Below are positions 1 to 7,683 of a stretch of DNA of 64,000 bases, one piece after another; position 1 is the stretch's first letter; every line of letters starts with the position of its first letter. The DNA comes from CBDBON01 sp965208395 (GTDB lineage Bacteria > Chloroflexota > Dehalococcoidia > Lucifugimonadales > CBDBON01). Position numbers and translations under genes: made by a program. A model generated the notes under the pieces. It searched no databases, was not told the DNA's origin, and saw only the letters and a list, made by a program, of their open reading frames with translations. Location of the stretch: positions 620,001-684,000 of the forward strand of contig CBDBON010000002.1 of NCBI GenBank assembly GCA_965208395.1. Reading direction: 5' to 3'.

Positions 1-64
1 GGGGTCCCCCGCAAGTCTGAACAGTTACGAGGACAAACTCATTGCGAACGGAGGAGCACAGCCG

Positions 65-742
65 GTGACAGGAGTACGACGAAGCGGCCTCGGAGCCGTG
101 CTGCTACTGCTTGCAGGACTGGCCTGCGCGCTGTTTCTGGCCTGCGGCGGAGAGTCTGCCCCCCGGACGGAGGCGCCCTCTCCGACAGCGACCTCTCCGG
201 CTCGACCACAGGAGAGCGCGCCGACATCCACGCCGTTGCCGCCGACTAGCGCCCCGGCGCCCACGCCAACGAGCTCTCCAACCGCAGCCGACCCCGCGCC
301 CAGGGCGCCAGGCTTCTCCCTGGTCTCGGGCGTAGGTAACCGAGTGACGCTCGACCAACTGTTGAATGAGCACGACGCGGTGGTGCTCGTCTTCTACCGG
401 GGCTTCTTCTGAGGTATCTGCCGACAGCAGCTGGTCGAGCTGCAGATCGCATATTCGGAGTTCGCGAGGCGTAACGTCGAGCTGGTTGCAGTGAGCACCG
501 ACGAACGCGCCGGAGCCCTGCAGATGGCGCTCCTGGCTGAAGCCGGATTCCCAATCCTGGCCGATCCGGCCGGCGCAACCGCCCGCAGCTACGGTGTCTT
601 CGACCTCCTCGGCGACGGCGTTGCCGCCCCGGCCACCTTCATTATCACCGGGGACCGGGGCGTCGTCTGGAGTGAGATCGGCGAAGACATAGCGGACCGC
701 GTCCCGCCGGCGGAGATCCTCGCCCGTCTGGACGATCTGTAG
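65..742 (+). CDS. Lipoprotein peroxiredoxin-like selenoprotein (UGA = Sec116)
   Basis: AhpC/TSA-type thioredoxin-fold protein, predicted to reduce peroxides or thiols at the outer face of the membrane. A GTG start at 65 follows GGAGG with 10 nt spacing. The N-terminus is a lipoprotein signal (hydrophobic stretch, LFLAC with Cys27), then a Pro/Thr/Ser-rich linker to about residue 80. The motif reads VLVFYRGFF-TGA-GICRQQL. In family members the position of the TGA (410-412) is the first cysteine of a CxxC motif, so the protein is read here as Sec116-Gly-Ile-Cys119. The same frame continues for 109 codons of clear peroxiredoxin sequence (VELVAVSTDE, PATFIITGDRGVV) to the stop at 740-742, 225 residues in all. 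A SECIS-like hairpin lies directly downstream. A pseudogene or a TGC-to-TGA sequencing error is the alternative. Automatic annotation would report 65-412 and a start near 491 as separate genes. Confidence 0.85.
427..443 (+). promoter_or_regulatory. Bacterial SECIS-like hairpin
   Basis: A perfect 6-bp stem, GCAGCU (427-432) with AGCUGC (438-443), encloses the 5-nt loop GGUCG (433-437). Twenty nucleotides separate the in-frame TGA at 410-412 from the loop. Known bacterial SECIS elements lie within the coding sequence just after UGA and carry G (typically GGU) at the start of the apical loop; the E. coli fdhF loop also contains GGUC. Position, stem and loop all fit SelB-dependent selenocysteine insertion. 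The folding was done by eye. Confidence 0.8.
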
Positions 743-772
743 GCTGTATCGAAGGGACTGAGAGGGCTCATC

Positions 773-1510
773 TTGCAGCTCTTCGGGACGCAGCTGGTCA
801 GGAGTCTGCTTGCGCTCGCAGCCCTGGTGGCCCTGGGCGTCGCGGGCTACATGCTGATCGAGGGATGGTCGTTCCTCGACGCCGTCTACATGACCATCCT
901 CACCTTCACGACCGTCGGCTACGAGGAGGTGCGCCCTCTCTCTCAGACCGGCCGCGTCTTCAACATGCTGATAATGGTGGGCGGCGTCGGCGTCATGCTC
1001 TACATCCTGACGAGCGTGGTTCACATGGTGGTGGCGCAGCAGGCGCTGCGCCACCTGGTCCGGAGGCGCAGAATGAGAACTCGGATCTCTAGGCTTAGCG
1101 GCCACTTCATCGTTTGCGGTTTCGGGCGCGTCGGCAAGGCTGTGGCGCTCACCCTCGAGGAGCAGTCGGCCCCGCTCGTCGTCATCGACAAGGACCCCGA
1201 GGTCTTGACCGAAGCCGAGCAGAATGGACTGCTGTACCTGCACGGCGATCCGACGAGAGACGAGGACCTGCTGACCGCCCGCGTCGGAGAGGCTCTCGGC
1301 CTCGTGGCCGCAACGGGCAACGACAGCGACAACGTCTATATCTCTTTGACAGCCCGCGGTCTCAACCCCAGCCTCAGAATCATAGCACGGGCCTCCCGCG
1401 CCGACGCCGAGGACAAGCTGCGCCGGGCAGGGGCGGATGAGGTCATCTCCCCGCACGTCATCGGTGGCAGGCACATGGCACTCACGGCGGTCGAGTGGCA
1501 CCGACGGTGA
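773..1510 (+). CDS. Two-TM potassium channel with RCK (TrkA-N) domain
   Basis: Ion channel of the MthK/Kch type in the cytoplasmic membrane. Two hydrophobic helices (about residues 9-30 and 60-85) flank a pore loop with the K+ selectivity signature TTVGYEE. A cytoplasmic RCK domain follows, starting with the Rossmann motif HFIVCGFGRVGKAVA and the acidic strand end VVIDKD, which would bind nucleotide or ions to gate the pore. It has 245 residues, short for a channel with full RCK_N plus RCK_C, so the second RCK lobe appears to be missing. The TTG start at 773 is preceded by GAGAGG at 8 nt. It lies 30 nt after the selenoprotein and is probably cotranscribed with it. Confidence 0.88.
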   Translation: MQLFGTQLVRSLLALAALVALGVAGYMLIEGWSFLDAVYMTILTFTTVGYEEVRPLSQTGRVFNMLIMVGGVGVMLYILTSVVHMVVAQQALRHLVRRRRMRTRISRLSGHFIVCGFGRVGKAVALTLEEQSAPLVVIDKDPEVLTEAEQNGLLYLHGDPTRDEDLLTARVGEALGLVAATGNDSDNVYISLTARGLNPSLRIIARASRADAEDKLRRAGADEVISPHVIGGRHMALTAVEWHRR

Positions 1511-1571
1511 TTGGCAGGCACAGGCGCTGATTCTCATTGACGGGCGAGTGGCCGGGCCATATCATCACCGC

Positions 1572-2513
1572 ATGGAACAGGTGGGCAGGGCGTCCGAGTC
1601 GGCAGCTTCGTCATACACCCTGCGAGGGCTCATCCAGGCTTCTCGTCCACGACAATGGACGAAGAACCTCCTGTTGTATATGGCGCTCTTCTTTACGGTC
1701 AATGAGGCGTGGGCCCTCTCCGACTTTGACCATATGGCCGCGCTTATAGGAAAAACCACTCTCGCTTTCGTCCTGTTCTCAGCTATCAGCGCCGCCTGTT
1801 ACCTCGTCAACGATGTCATAGATGCACGGAGGGACCGGCTCCATCCGGTCAAACGTTTCCGGCCCATAGCCTCCGGGGCGCTGTCGAGAAGACACGCTCT
1901 GACAGCCTCATCGGTCCTGGCAGTGGCAGGGGTCGCCCTCTCGTTCCTGCTGGAGCCGCTCTTCGGCGGTGTTGCAGCCGCATATCTCGCCACCACGACG
2001 GCTTATACCTTCGTCCTCAAACGGATAGTCGTTCTGGACGTGTTCGCGATAGCCGCCGGTTTCGTGCTTCGCGCAGTCGCAGGCGCCATCGTGATTCAGG
2101 TGCCGATCTCGCCCTGGCTGTATCTCTGCACGGGACTTGGAGCTCTGTTCATTGCGCTTGCCAAGCGCCGGAGCGAAGTAGCCGACGCCCAGGAGCGGGC
2201 CGCCGACCAGCGCAGCACTCTGGACTGGTATCAACGGGGCTTCCTCGACCAGTTGACCGCACTGGTAGCGGCTTCTCTGGTAGTCGTGTACAGCCTGTAC
2301 ACCTTCACGGCCCAGAACCTGCCTGCGAACAACGGCATGATGCTTACGATACCGTTCGTCGTATATGGAGTGTCGAGATATATCTACCTGATGCACGCGA
2401 GGAATGTAGGTGAACGGCCGGAAGAGGTTCTTACGACCGACATTCCCCTGATCGTCGCCATCGTCTCGTGGCTGGCCACCGCCTCGACGGTGCTGCTTCT
2501 GTTCAGAGGGTGA
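1572..2513 (+). CDS. UbiA-family decaprenyl-phosphate phosphoribosyltransferase-like protein
   Basis: Polytopic membrane prenyltransferase. The signature NDVIDARRDRLHP-KRFRPIASG matches the subfamily that transfers phosphoribose from PRPP to polyprenyl phosphate (DPPR synthase, Rv3806c-like) better than quinone-forming UbiA. About eight hydrophobic segments are visible, and a second polar motif SEVADAQE lies in the cytoplasmic loop near residue 200. The frame is open further upstream, but ATG 1572 gives the usual family start (313 residues, MEQVGRASES). The ribosome site is weak. In this position the product may feed cell-envelope glycolipid synthesis. Its exact acceptor cannot be decided from sequence. 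Confidence 0.8.
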   Translation: MEQVGRASESAASSYTLRGLIQASRPRQWTKNLLLYMALFFTVNEAWALSDFDHMAALIGKTTLAFVLFSAISAACYLVNDVIDARRDRLHPVKRFRPIASGALSRRHALTASSVLAVAGVALSFLLEPLFGGVAAAYLATTTAYTFVLKRIVVLDVFAIAAGFVLRAVAGAIVIQVPISPWLYLCTGLGALFIALAKRRSEVADAQERAADQRSTLDWYQRGFLDQLTALVAASLVVVYSLYTFTAQNLPANNGMMLTIPFVVYGVSRYIYLMHARNVGERPEEVLTTDIPLIVAIVSWLATASTVLLLFRG

Positions 2514-2530
2514 CGGGGCGGGAGTAGGAG

Positions 2531-4567
2531 ATGGTCCCACCGGACAGCCTCTTCGGCATCATCGACACCTGGGTGGGGGTATTCGCGGTATCGGCCGCCG
2601 TTCTGGCGCTGTCCAGCCTTATCCTCTACCGGAGAGTCTTCAGGTTAATCCTGCTCGGGCGGCCCTCTGCCCGCTTCGATCAACTCGGACGACGGGCCCT
2701 TGGGGCCATTCCGCTAATCTTCGGGCAGCGGAAGGTCCTTCAGAGCGTGTCCCTACGCAGAGACAGGGCTGGCCTGGCGCATCTGTTCATCTTCTGGGGA
2801 TTCATCTCGTTCCTGTTGAGCTACATCCTGTTCATCTTCGGCGATTCCGCATGGGCCAGGCTGTCGGACACGCTCCTCACCGAGACCGGCGTCAGGGGCT
2901 TCGTCTACTACCTCGACGTGCTTGCCGTCCTCTTCCTGGTCGTGTTGTGCTGGGCCGCCGCGAGACGATGGATCGCCAAGCCGCACCGGCTGCTCTTCGA
3001 CCTGACGCAGAAGCGCGAGTCGGCGATCATTCTCGCGCTGATCGGCACGCTGATGGTGCTGACCCTTCTGACCGAAGCTTTCTACGTGGCTTCGGGCGGA
3101 GACGGTACGCACGCTTCGGCGCCGGTCGGCGCCGCGCTCGGATCCCTCATGACCTCATGGGGGATGTCAGAGGAGACGGCAAACGGACTGCAGGGCCTCT
3201 TCTGGTGGCTGCATCTGGGCACCATCCTGGGATTCGGCATATACATTCCTCTTTCGAAACACATGCACATCATGGGAGCGCCGGTCAGCTTCCTGATGCG
3301 TTCACTGGAAGCCCGGGGGACGCTGTCGACTCCCACCGACCTCGAGACGGCCGAGAGCTTCGGGGCGGCCAGGATCGAAGAGTTCACCTGGAAGGAGTTG
3401 TTGGACGGCTACGCCTGCGCAGTCTGCGGCCGCTGCACCGACTCGTGTCCCGCCCACCTCACCGGCAAGATACTCTCGCCGATGCACATCGTGGAGAACC
3501 TGAAGGACCACCTGCTGGAGACGGGCCCAGGCGCCGGCAAGGACCGTCCGGAAGAACAGACCAGGCCGCTGCTCGGGAACGGAATTCAGGAGGAGGCGAT
3601 CTGGGACTGCCTCACCTGTGGGGCGTGCGTCCAGGAGTGCCCCGTCGGCGTGGAGCACATCGACACGATCGTCGATGTCCGCCGCCACCTGGTCATGGAG
3701 CAGGCGAGCATGCCCGAGACGGCGATGAACGCCCTGCTCAGCATGGAGCAGCGCGGCCACCCCTGGAGGGGTACGACCTACACCCGCACCGATTGGGCCG
3801 AAGGGCTGGATGTCAGGACCCTTGCGGACCATCCGGACGCGGAGACGCTCTTCTGGGTCGGCTGTACGGCCGCATTGGAGAGGCGCAGCCAGGCGGTAGC
3901 CAGGTCTATGGTGTCAGTCCTGAACCGGGCCGGAGTGGACTTCGCCATACTGGGCTCGGAGGAGACCTGCACGGGAGATCCAGCGCGGCGCATGGGCAAC
4001 GAGTATCTCTACCAGGTAATGGCTCGGCAGAACATCGCCACGCTCGATCGCTACAACGTGAAGCGGGTCGTCACCATCTGCCCGCACTGCTTCAACACGA
4101 TGAAGAACGAGTACCCGCACCTCGGCGGCGAGTACGAGGTGATGCACTACAGCGAGCTCGTATCGGAGCTGATCGAGCAGGGTAGGATCAGGCCGGTGGC
4201 TACGATAGACGCGACCGTGACATATCATGACTCCTGCTACCTGGGCAGGCATAACGGCGTCTACGACGCCCCTCGCAGGATCGCCCAGGCGGTGCCGGGG
4301 CTCCGGCTCGTGGAGATGGAGAGGTGTAGAGAGAAGGGGTTCTGCTGCGGCGCCGGCGGCGGGCACATGTGGACCGAGGAGAGCCGCGGCAAGAGAGTCA
4401 ACCATGCAAGGACCGAACAGTTCCTGGAGACTGGAGCGGACACCGTAGGAGTCTCCTGTCCGTTCTGTCTACAGATGTTCGAGGAAGGGATCGAGTCGGT
4501 GTCGGAGGACGGCCAGAAGGCGCGAGACCTGCTGGAGATCCTCGACGAGAGCTTGGCGAAGGAGTGA
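2531..4567 (+). CDS. Membrane iron-sulfur oxidoreductase (EMO / HdrD-like, CCG domains)
   Basis: 678-residue fusion of a multi-helix cytochrome-b-like/NarI-type membrane domain (about residues 10-265, with histidines in the helices) and a soluble Fe-S part. Two 4Fe-4S motifs follow: CAVCGRCTDSCP near residue 295 and CLTCGACVQECP near 360. Two CCG (cysteine-rich) domains then appear, with CTGDP...CPHC near 480-520 and CCGAGGG...CPFC near 610-650. Proteins with this order move electrons from ETF to menaquinone during fatty-acid oxidation (EMO), or are HdrD/GlpC-like. RBS GGAG lies just before ATG 2531, and the gene is 17 nt after its neighbour. No etfAB or acyl-CoA dehydrogenase is in the window. 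Confidence 0.85.
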   Translation: MVPPDSLFGIIDTWVGVFAVSAAVLALSSLILYRRVFRLILLGRPSARFDQLGRRALGAIPLIFGQRKVLQSVSLRRDRAGLAHLFIFWGFISFLLSYILFIFGDSAWARLSDTLLTETGVRGFVYYLDVLAVLFLVVLCWAAARRWIAKPHRLLFDLTQKRESAIILALIGTLMVLTLLTEAFYVASGGDGTHASAPVGAALGSLMTSWGMSEETANGLQGLFWWLHLGTILGFGIYIPLSKHMHIMGAPVSFLMRSLEARGTLSTPTDLETAESFGAARIEEFTWKELLDGYACAVCGRCTDSCPAHLTGKILSPMHIVENLKDHLLETGPGAGKDRPEEQTRPLLGNGIQEEAIWDCLTCGACVQECPVGVEHIDTIVDVRRHLVMEQASMPETAMNALLSMEQRGHPWRGTTYTRTDWAEGLDVRTLADHPDAETLFWVGCTAALERRSQAVARSMVSVLNRAGVDFAILGSEETCTGDPARRMGNEYLYQVMARQNIATLDRYNVKRVVTICPHCFNTMKNEYPHLGGEYEVMHYSELVSELIEQGRIRPVATIDATVTYHDSCYLGRHNGVYDAPRRIAQAVPGLRLVEMERCREKGFCCGAGGGHMWTEESRGKRVNHARTEQFLETGADTVGVSCPFCLQMFEEGIESVSEDGQKARDLLEILDESLAKE

Positions 4568-4578
4568 GGGGCGGGAGC

Positions 4579-5445
4579 TCATAGCGCTAAATGCCGGCGC
4601 AGCCACTCTCTGAAGTCCGGGGCGCGGTCTTCTTGCCGCAAGGCGGCGTGCACCGATGCTCTGAGGAGGCCCTCCGGCGTGCCCACATCGAAGTGAACAC
4701 CCGGAAACCGGTACGCGTACACCTTCTGAGTCGGCAGCAGAGCTGCTATCGCGTCGGTAAGCCATACCTCTCCCCCGGCGCCGGGCCGCACCGCGTTGAG
4801 GGCATCGAACACCTCCGGGCACAGGACATACCTGCCGACGATCCCCAGATTCGACGGCGCATCCTCCAGGGCCGGCTTCTCGATCAGACCCACGATCTCC
4901 AACACCCGACCGTCCACCGGCTTCGGATCGATGATCCCCTTGGTCGGGACCGTCTCATCCGGCGCCTCAGCCACCGCGACGACGCTGGACTGGCGGCCAG
5001 CAAACAGGTCTATCATGTCCGCGATGGTGGGAGTGTCGCTCAGTATCAGATCGTCGGGGAAGAATACTGCGAACGGTTCGTCGCCCACGGCAGCGCGTGC
5101 GGTGAGCACCGCATGGCCGGGGCCGAGCTGCCGTTTCTGGTAGACGTAGCTGATCTCGGCCATCTCGGATATCTCTATCATCTGCCGGAGCACGTCACAG
5201 GCCCCCCTACTCTCCAGGGCCTGTTCCAGCTCGGGCAGACGGTCAAAGTAGTGTGGGATGGGTTCCTGCCCGTGTGAGAGGACGAATATGATGTGCTCGA
5301 TGCCGGCGCGGACCGCTTCCTCGACGGTAAGGTGGATGCTGGGCCGATCCCACACTGGCAGCATGTTCTTCGGCACAGACCTGGTTGCTGGGAGGAACCG
5401 GGTCCCAAAACCGGCGGTGGGAATTACCGCCTTCCTTACCCTCAT
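4579..5445 (-). CDS. galU: UTP--glucose-1-phosphate uridylyltransferase family protein
   Basis: Nucleotidyltransferase that makes UDP-glucose (or a related NDP-sugar) for glycans and glycolipids. The N-terminus VRKAVIPTAGFGTRFLPAT holds the glycine-rich nucleotide loop, followed by SVPKNMLPVWDRPSI (the activating lysine region) and GLIEKP. The 288 residues match GalU. Start ATG 5445 places the family motif at residue 6; the open frame continues 14 codons upstream without homology. The PKNMLPVWDRP loop differs slightly from the usual PKEMLPIVDKP, so substrate preference is not certain. The gene runs convergent to the EMO-type gene, ending 12 nt from it. Confidence 0.88.
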   Translation of the reverse strand: MRVRKAVIPTAGFGTRFLPATRSVPKNMLPVWDRPSIHLTVEEAVRAGIEHIIFVLSHGQEPIPHYFDRLPELEQALESRGACDVLRQMIEISEMAEISYVYQKRQLGPGHAVLTARAAVGDEPFAVFFPDDLILSDTPTIADMIDLFAGRQSSVVAVAEAPDETVPTKGIIDPKPVDGRVLEIVGLIEKPALEDAPSNLGIVGRYVLCPEVFDALNAVRPGAGGEVWLTDAIAALLPTQKVYAYRFPGVHFDVGTPEGLLRASVHAALRQEDRAPDFREWLRRHLAL

Positions 5446-5497
5446 CGCGGTCGTCCGGTAAGCGAGCCGCAGCAGCCCCAAAGACAATGGCCGGGAC

Positions 5498-6769
5498 TCA
5501 TGCCGCCATGACCTCGCCCGTTCGATATACTCGCCGGAGCACGGGCTGCCCTGCGCTGATGGTCATCAGCACGATCATATACAGGGAGCTGGAGAAGAGC
5601 AGAATAGGCGGCGCCGAGAAGGCGTCCGCCACAAATCCGAACCCCAGATTAGAGAAAGCCATCACCCCGCCCGCGTGCAGGGTGTACAGGCTGCCGATCC
5701 TGCCTCTGAGCCGGTCGGGCGCAACCGTCTGCACGTAGGTGTTGGTGAGCGCCATGAAGGTGGCCTGCGAGGCCCCCATGCCGGCACTGGCCAGGACGGC
5801 TACAGGCACGTTGGGAGCCACCGCGAGTATCATGGGAGTAAGGCCGCTCGCCGCGGCCGTGTACATCAGGAACTGGCCCTTTCGGGCTTCATCTCGCACG
5901 CCGGCCATCAAGATGAGCCCCAGCGCGGAGCCGACGCCGAACGACAATACGAGGTAGCCCAGGATCGAGCCGTCGACCGCACCCAACTGCCGCTGCGAGA
6001 GCACTGGAAGCACCGCATCGAACGACATGACCAGTGCGCAATGAAAGGCCGCGAGCAGGACGAAGAGAGCGATCGCGCGATTGGTGTAGATGTGCACCAG
6101 CCCCTCTACCATCCCCCGGGCCAAGCCGTGACCTTCTCCGCTCTCCCCTCTGGACGCAGTTCGGACGAGTGCGATGGCAGCCGTGCCCGCGACCTGAAGC
6201 CCGGCGCTCATGATCAGCACACCCTCGACGCCAACGGCATCCACGGCGAGAAGCGGAGCCGCTATCAGCAGCACGAGCTTGGCGCCATGGCGGCTCAGAG
6301 CGCCCAGCGTGAAGGCATTGAGCAGGTCTCTCCTGGGCACCTGGTTGGGAATCAGCGCCTGCATCGTGGGATCGAGGATAGCTCGCAAGGAGCCGCTGAG
6401 GAAGACGAAGACCGCCACCTGCCACAGCTGCGCCACGTCCATCACGACCAGGGTCGCGAGGACGCCCAGGGTCAGCGAGTTGGCAGCCAGAGTCCAGAGA
6501 GCGAGGCCTCGCCGATCGAACCGGTCAGCCATCAACCCGCCGATCGGTGAGACCACTAGGAAGGGAAGCATCGACGAGAAGGCGATGATCCCGACCCACC
6601 CAGACGAGTTCGACTCCTCAAGCGCCAGCCATCCTGTGGCGACGAGCAGAGTCCACATCGCCGCGCCGGACAGCATGTTGGCGCACCAGGTGTACCGGTA
6701 GTCGCGATAACCGAGCGCGGCGAGGTGAGGTATGGTGACGAGATTGCGCGGCAGGCGGATAGTGAGCAA
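5498..6769 (-). CDS. MFS transporter (EntS/MFS_3-like)
   Basis: 423 residues with about twelve hydrophobic helices. The loop 2-3 signature GGLMADRFDRRG identifies the major facilitator superfamily, and the N-terminal HLAALGYRDYRYTWCANMLSG is typical of the MFS_3 group that includes the enterobactin exporter EntS. A conserved second-half segment, PDRLRGRIGSLYTLHAGG, is also characteristic of this group. The start is a TTG at 6769 with a poor ribosome site. Substrate unknown; the family mostly exports small molecules. It is 52 nt upstream of galU on the same strand and could be cotranscribed. Confidence 0.85.
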   Translation of the reverse strand: MLTIRLPRNLVTIPHLAALGYRDYRYTWCANMLSGAAMWTLLVATGWLALEESNSSGWVGIIAFSSMLPFLVVSPIGGLMADRFDRRGLALWTLAANSLTLGVLATLVVMDVAQLWQVAVFVFLSGSLRAILDPTMQALIPNQVPRRDLLNAFTLGALSRHGAKLVLLIAAPLLAVDAVGVEGVLIMSAGLQVAGTAAIALVRTASRGESGEGHGLARGMVEGLVHIYTNRAIALFVLLAAFHCALVMSFDAVLPVLSQRQLGAVDGSILGYLVLSFGVGSALGLILMAGVRDEARKGQFLMYTAAASGLTPMILAVAPNVPVAVLASAGMGASQATFMALTNTYVQTVAPDRLRGRIGSLYTLHAGGVMAFSNLGFGFVADAFSAPPILLFSSSLYMIVLMTISAGQPVLRRVYRTGEVMAA

Positions 6770-6784
6770 GGCCCCGGGAGTCTC

Positions 6785-7669
6785 TCAGTCGAGGCCGTAG
6801 AAGCGCCGGGCGTTGTCGTGGAACACCGCCTGCTCCACCGTCAGGTCCAGTCCGCCCAGCACAGTGCTCAAGGCGTGACGAAGCGCCGCATGTACCTCAG
6901 CGTACGTGCCGGCCAGAGTCGAAACAGGCCAGTCCGACCCGAACATAACGCGGTCGGTGCCGAAGGCCTCGACGACGGTCCCAACGTAGGGAACCAGGTC
7001 ATCAGACCTCCAGCTCCGGTGGTCTGCCTCGGTGACCATTCCCGAAAGCTTGCACATGATTCTGGGGTTTTCCGCAGCGGCCCTGATGTCGGCCCGCCAG
7101 GGATCCAACACCGCGCCCTTTATGTCCGGTTTGGCAATATGGTCTATCACCATGTCCATCTCGGGCAGCCTGTCTGAGAGTGCCGGTACGCGAGAGAGAT
7201 GTCTCGGCCTTAGCAGCAGGTCGTATGGGACGCCGGCGTTTTCCAAGACGGTGAGCCCCTTCAGTACGTCGCGCCGGAGCAGCCAGTCGTCGTCCGATTC
7301 GAACTCTACGAGGTGACGGATTGCGCAGAGCTTGGGTCTCTCACGAAGGGCTTGGAGGTCTCTTTCGACGAGCTCTTCAGGCTGAGTCAGATCCACCCAT
7401 CCGACGACCCCGGCTACCGAGTCGTGCGCGTCCGCCACGTCGAGCATCCAGTGAGTCTCGCCAAGATTGTTGAGGACCTGAACCAGCACCGTCCGATTAA
7501 AGCCCAACCCGGCAGCCTGCGGTTCGAGGTCTGAAGGCATGAAGTCACGGTCCAATGCGTCCATACCGGACTGCTTCCAGGCGTAAGAAACCGCTCCGAC
7601 CACCCAGGACAGCTCCTGCCACCTGAAGGAGCGTCCGGTTTGCCAGTAGTGTTGATGCGAATCGATCAT
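6785..7669 (-). CDS. Amidohydrolase family 2 protein (fuconolactonase-like)
   Basis: TIM-barrel metal-dependent hydrolase of 294 residues. Start ATG 7669 gives MIDSHQHYWQ, the DxHxH-type first metal site of lactonases such as L-fuconolactone and L-rhamnono-1,4-lactone hydrolases. Further motifs are LVQVLNN, IRHLVE, VIDHIAKPDIKG (the H of the next strand) and MFGSDWPV (the last-strand aspartate). The latter two are hallmarks of COG3618. With the aldo/keto reductase at 9530 it could form a sugar dehydrogenase-lactonase pair, though that is inference. It sits 14 nt after the dimethylformamidase-like gene in the same direction. Confidence 0.85.
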   Translation of the reverse strand: MIDSHQHYWQTGRSFRWQELSWVVGAVSYAWKQSGMDALDRDFMPSDLEPQAAGLGFNRTVLVQVLNNLGETHWMLDVADAHDSVAGVVGWVDLTQPEELVERDLQALRERPKLCAIRHLVEFESDDDWLLRRDVLKGLTVLENAGVPYDLLLRPRHLSRVPALSDRLPEMDMVIDHIAKPDIKGAVLDPWRADIRAAAENPRIMCKLSGMVTEADHRSWRSDDLVPYVGTVVEAFGTDRVMFGSDWPVSTLAGTYAEVHAALRHALSTVLGGLDLTVEQAVFHDNARRFYGLD

Positions 7670-7683
7670 GGCGGGGACCTCGT

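Noticed and set aside
104..1537. Long minus-strand open frame opposite the peroxiredoxin and K+ channel
   Set aside because: High GC keeps antisense frames open. The translation is low-complexity Arg/Gly/Val text with no family motif, while both plus-strand genes have clear motifs.
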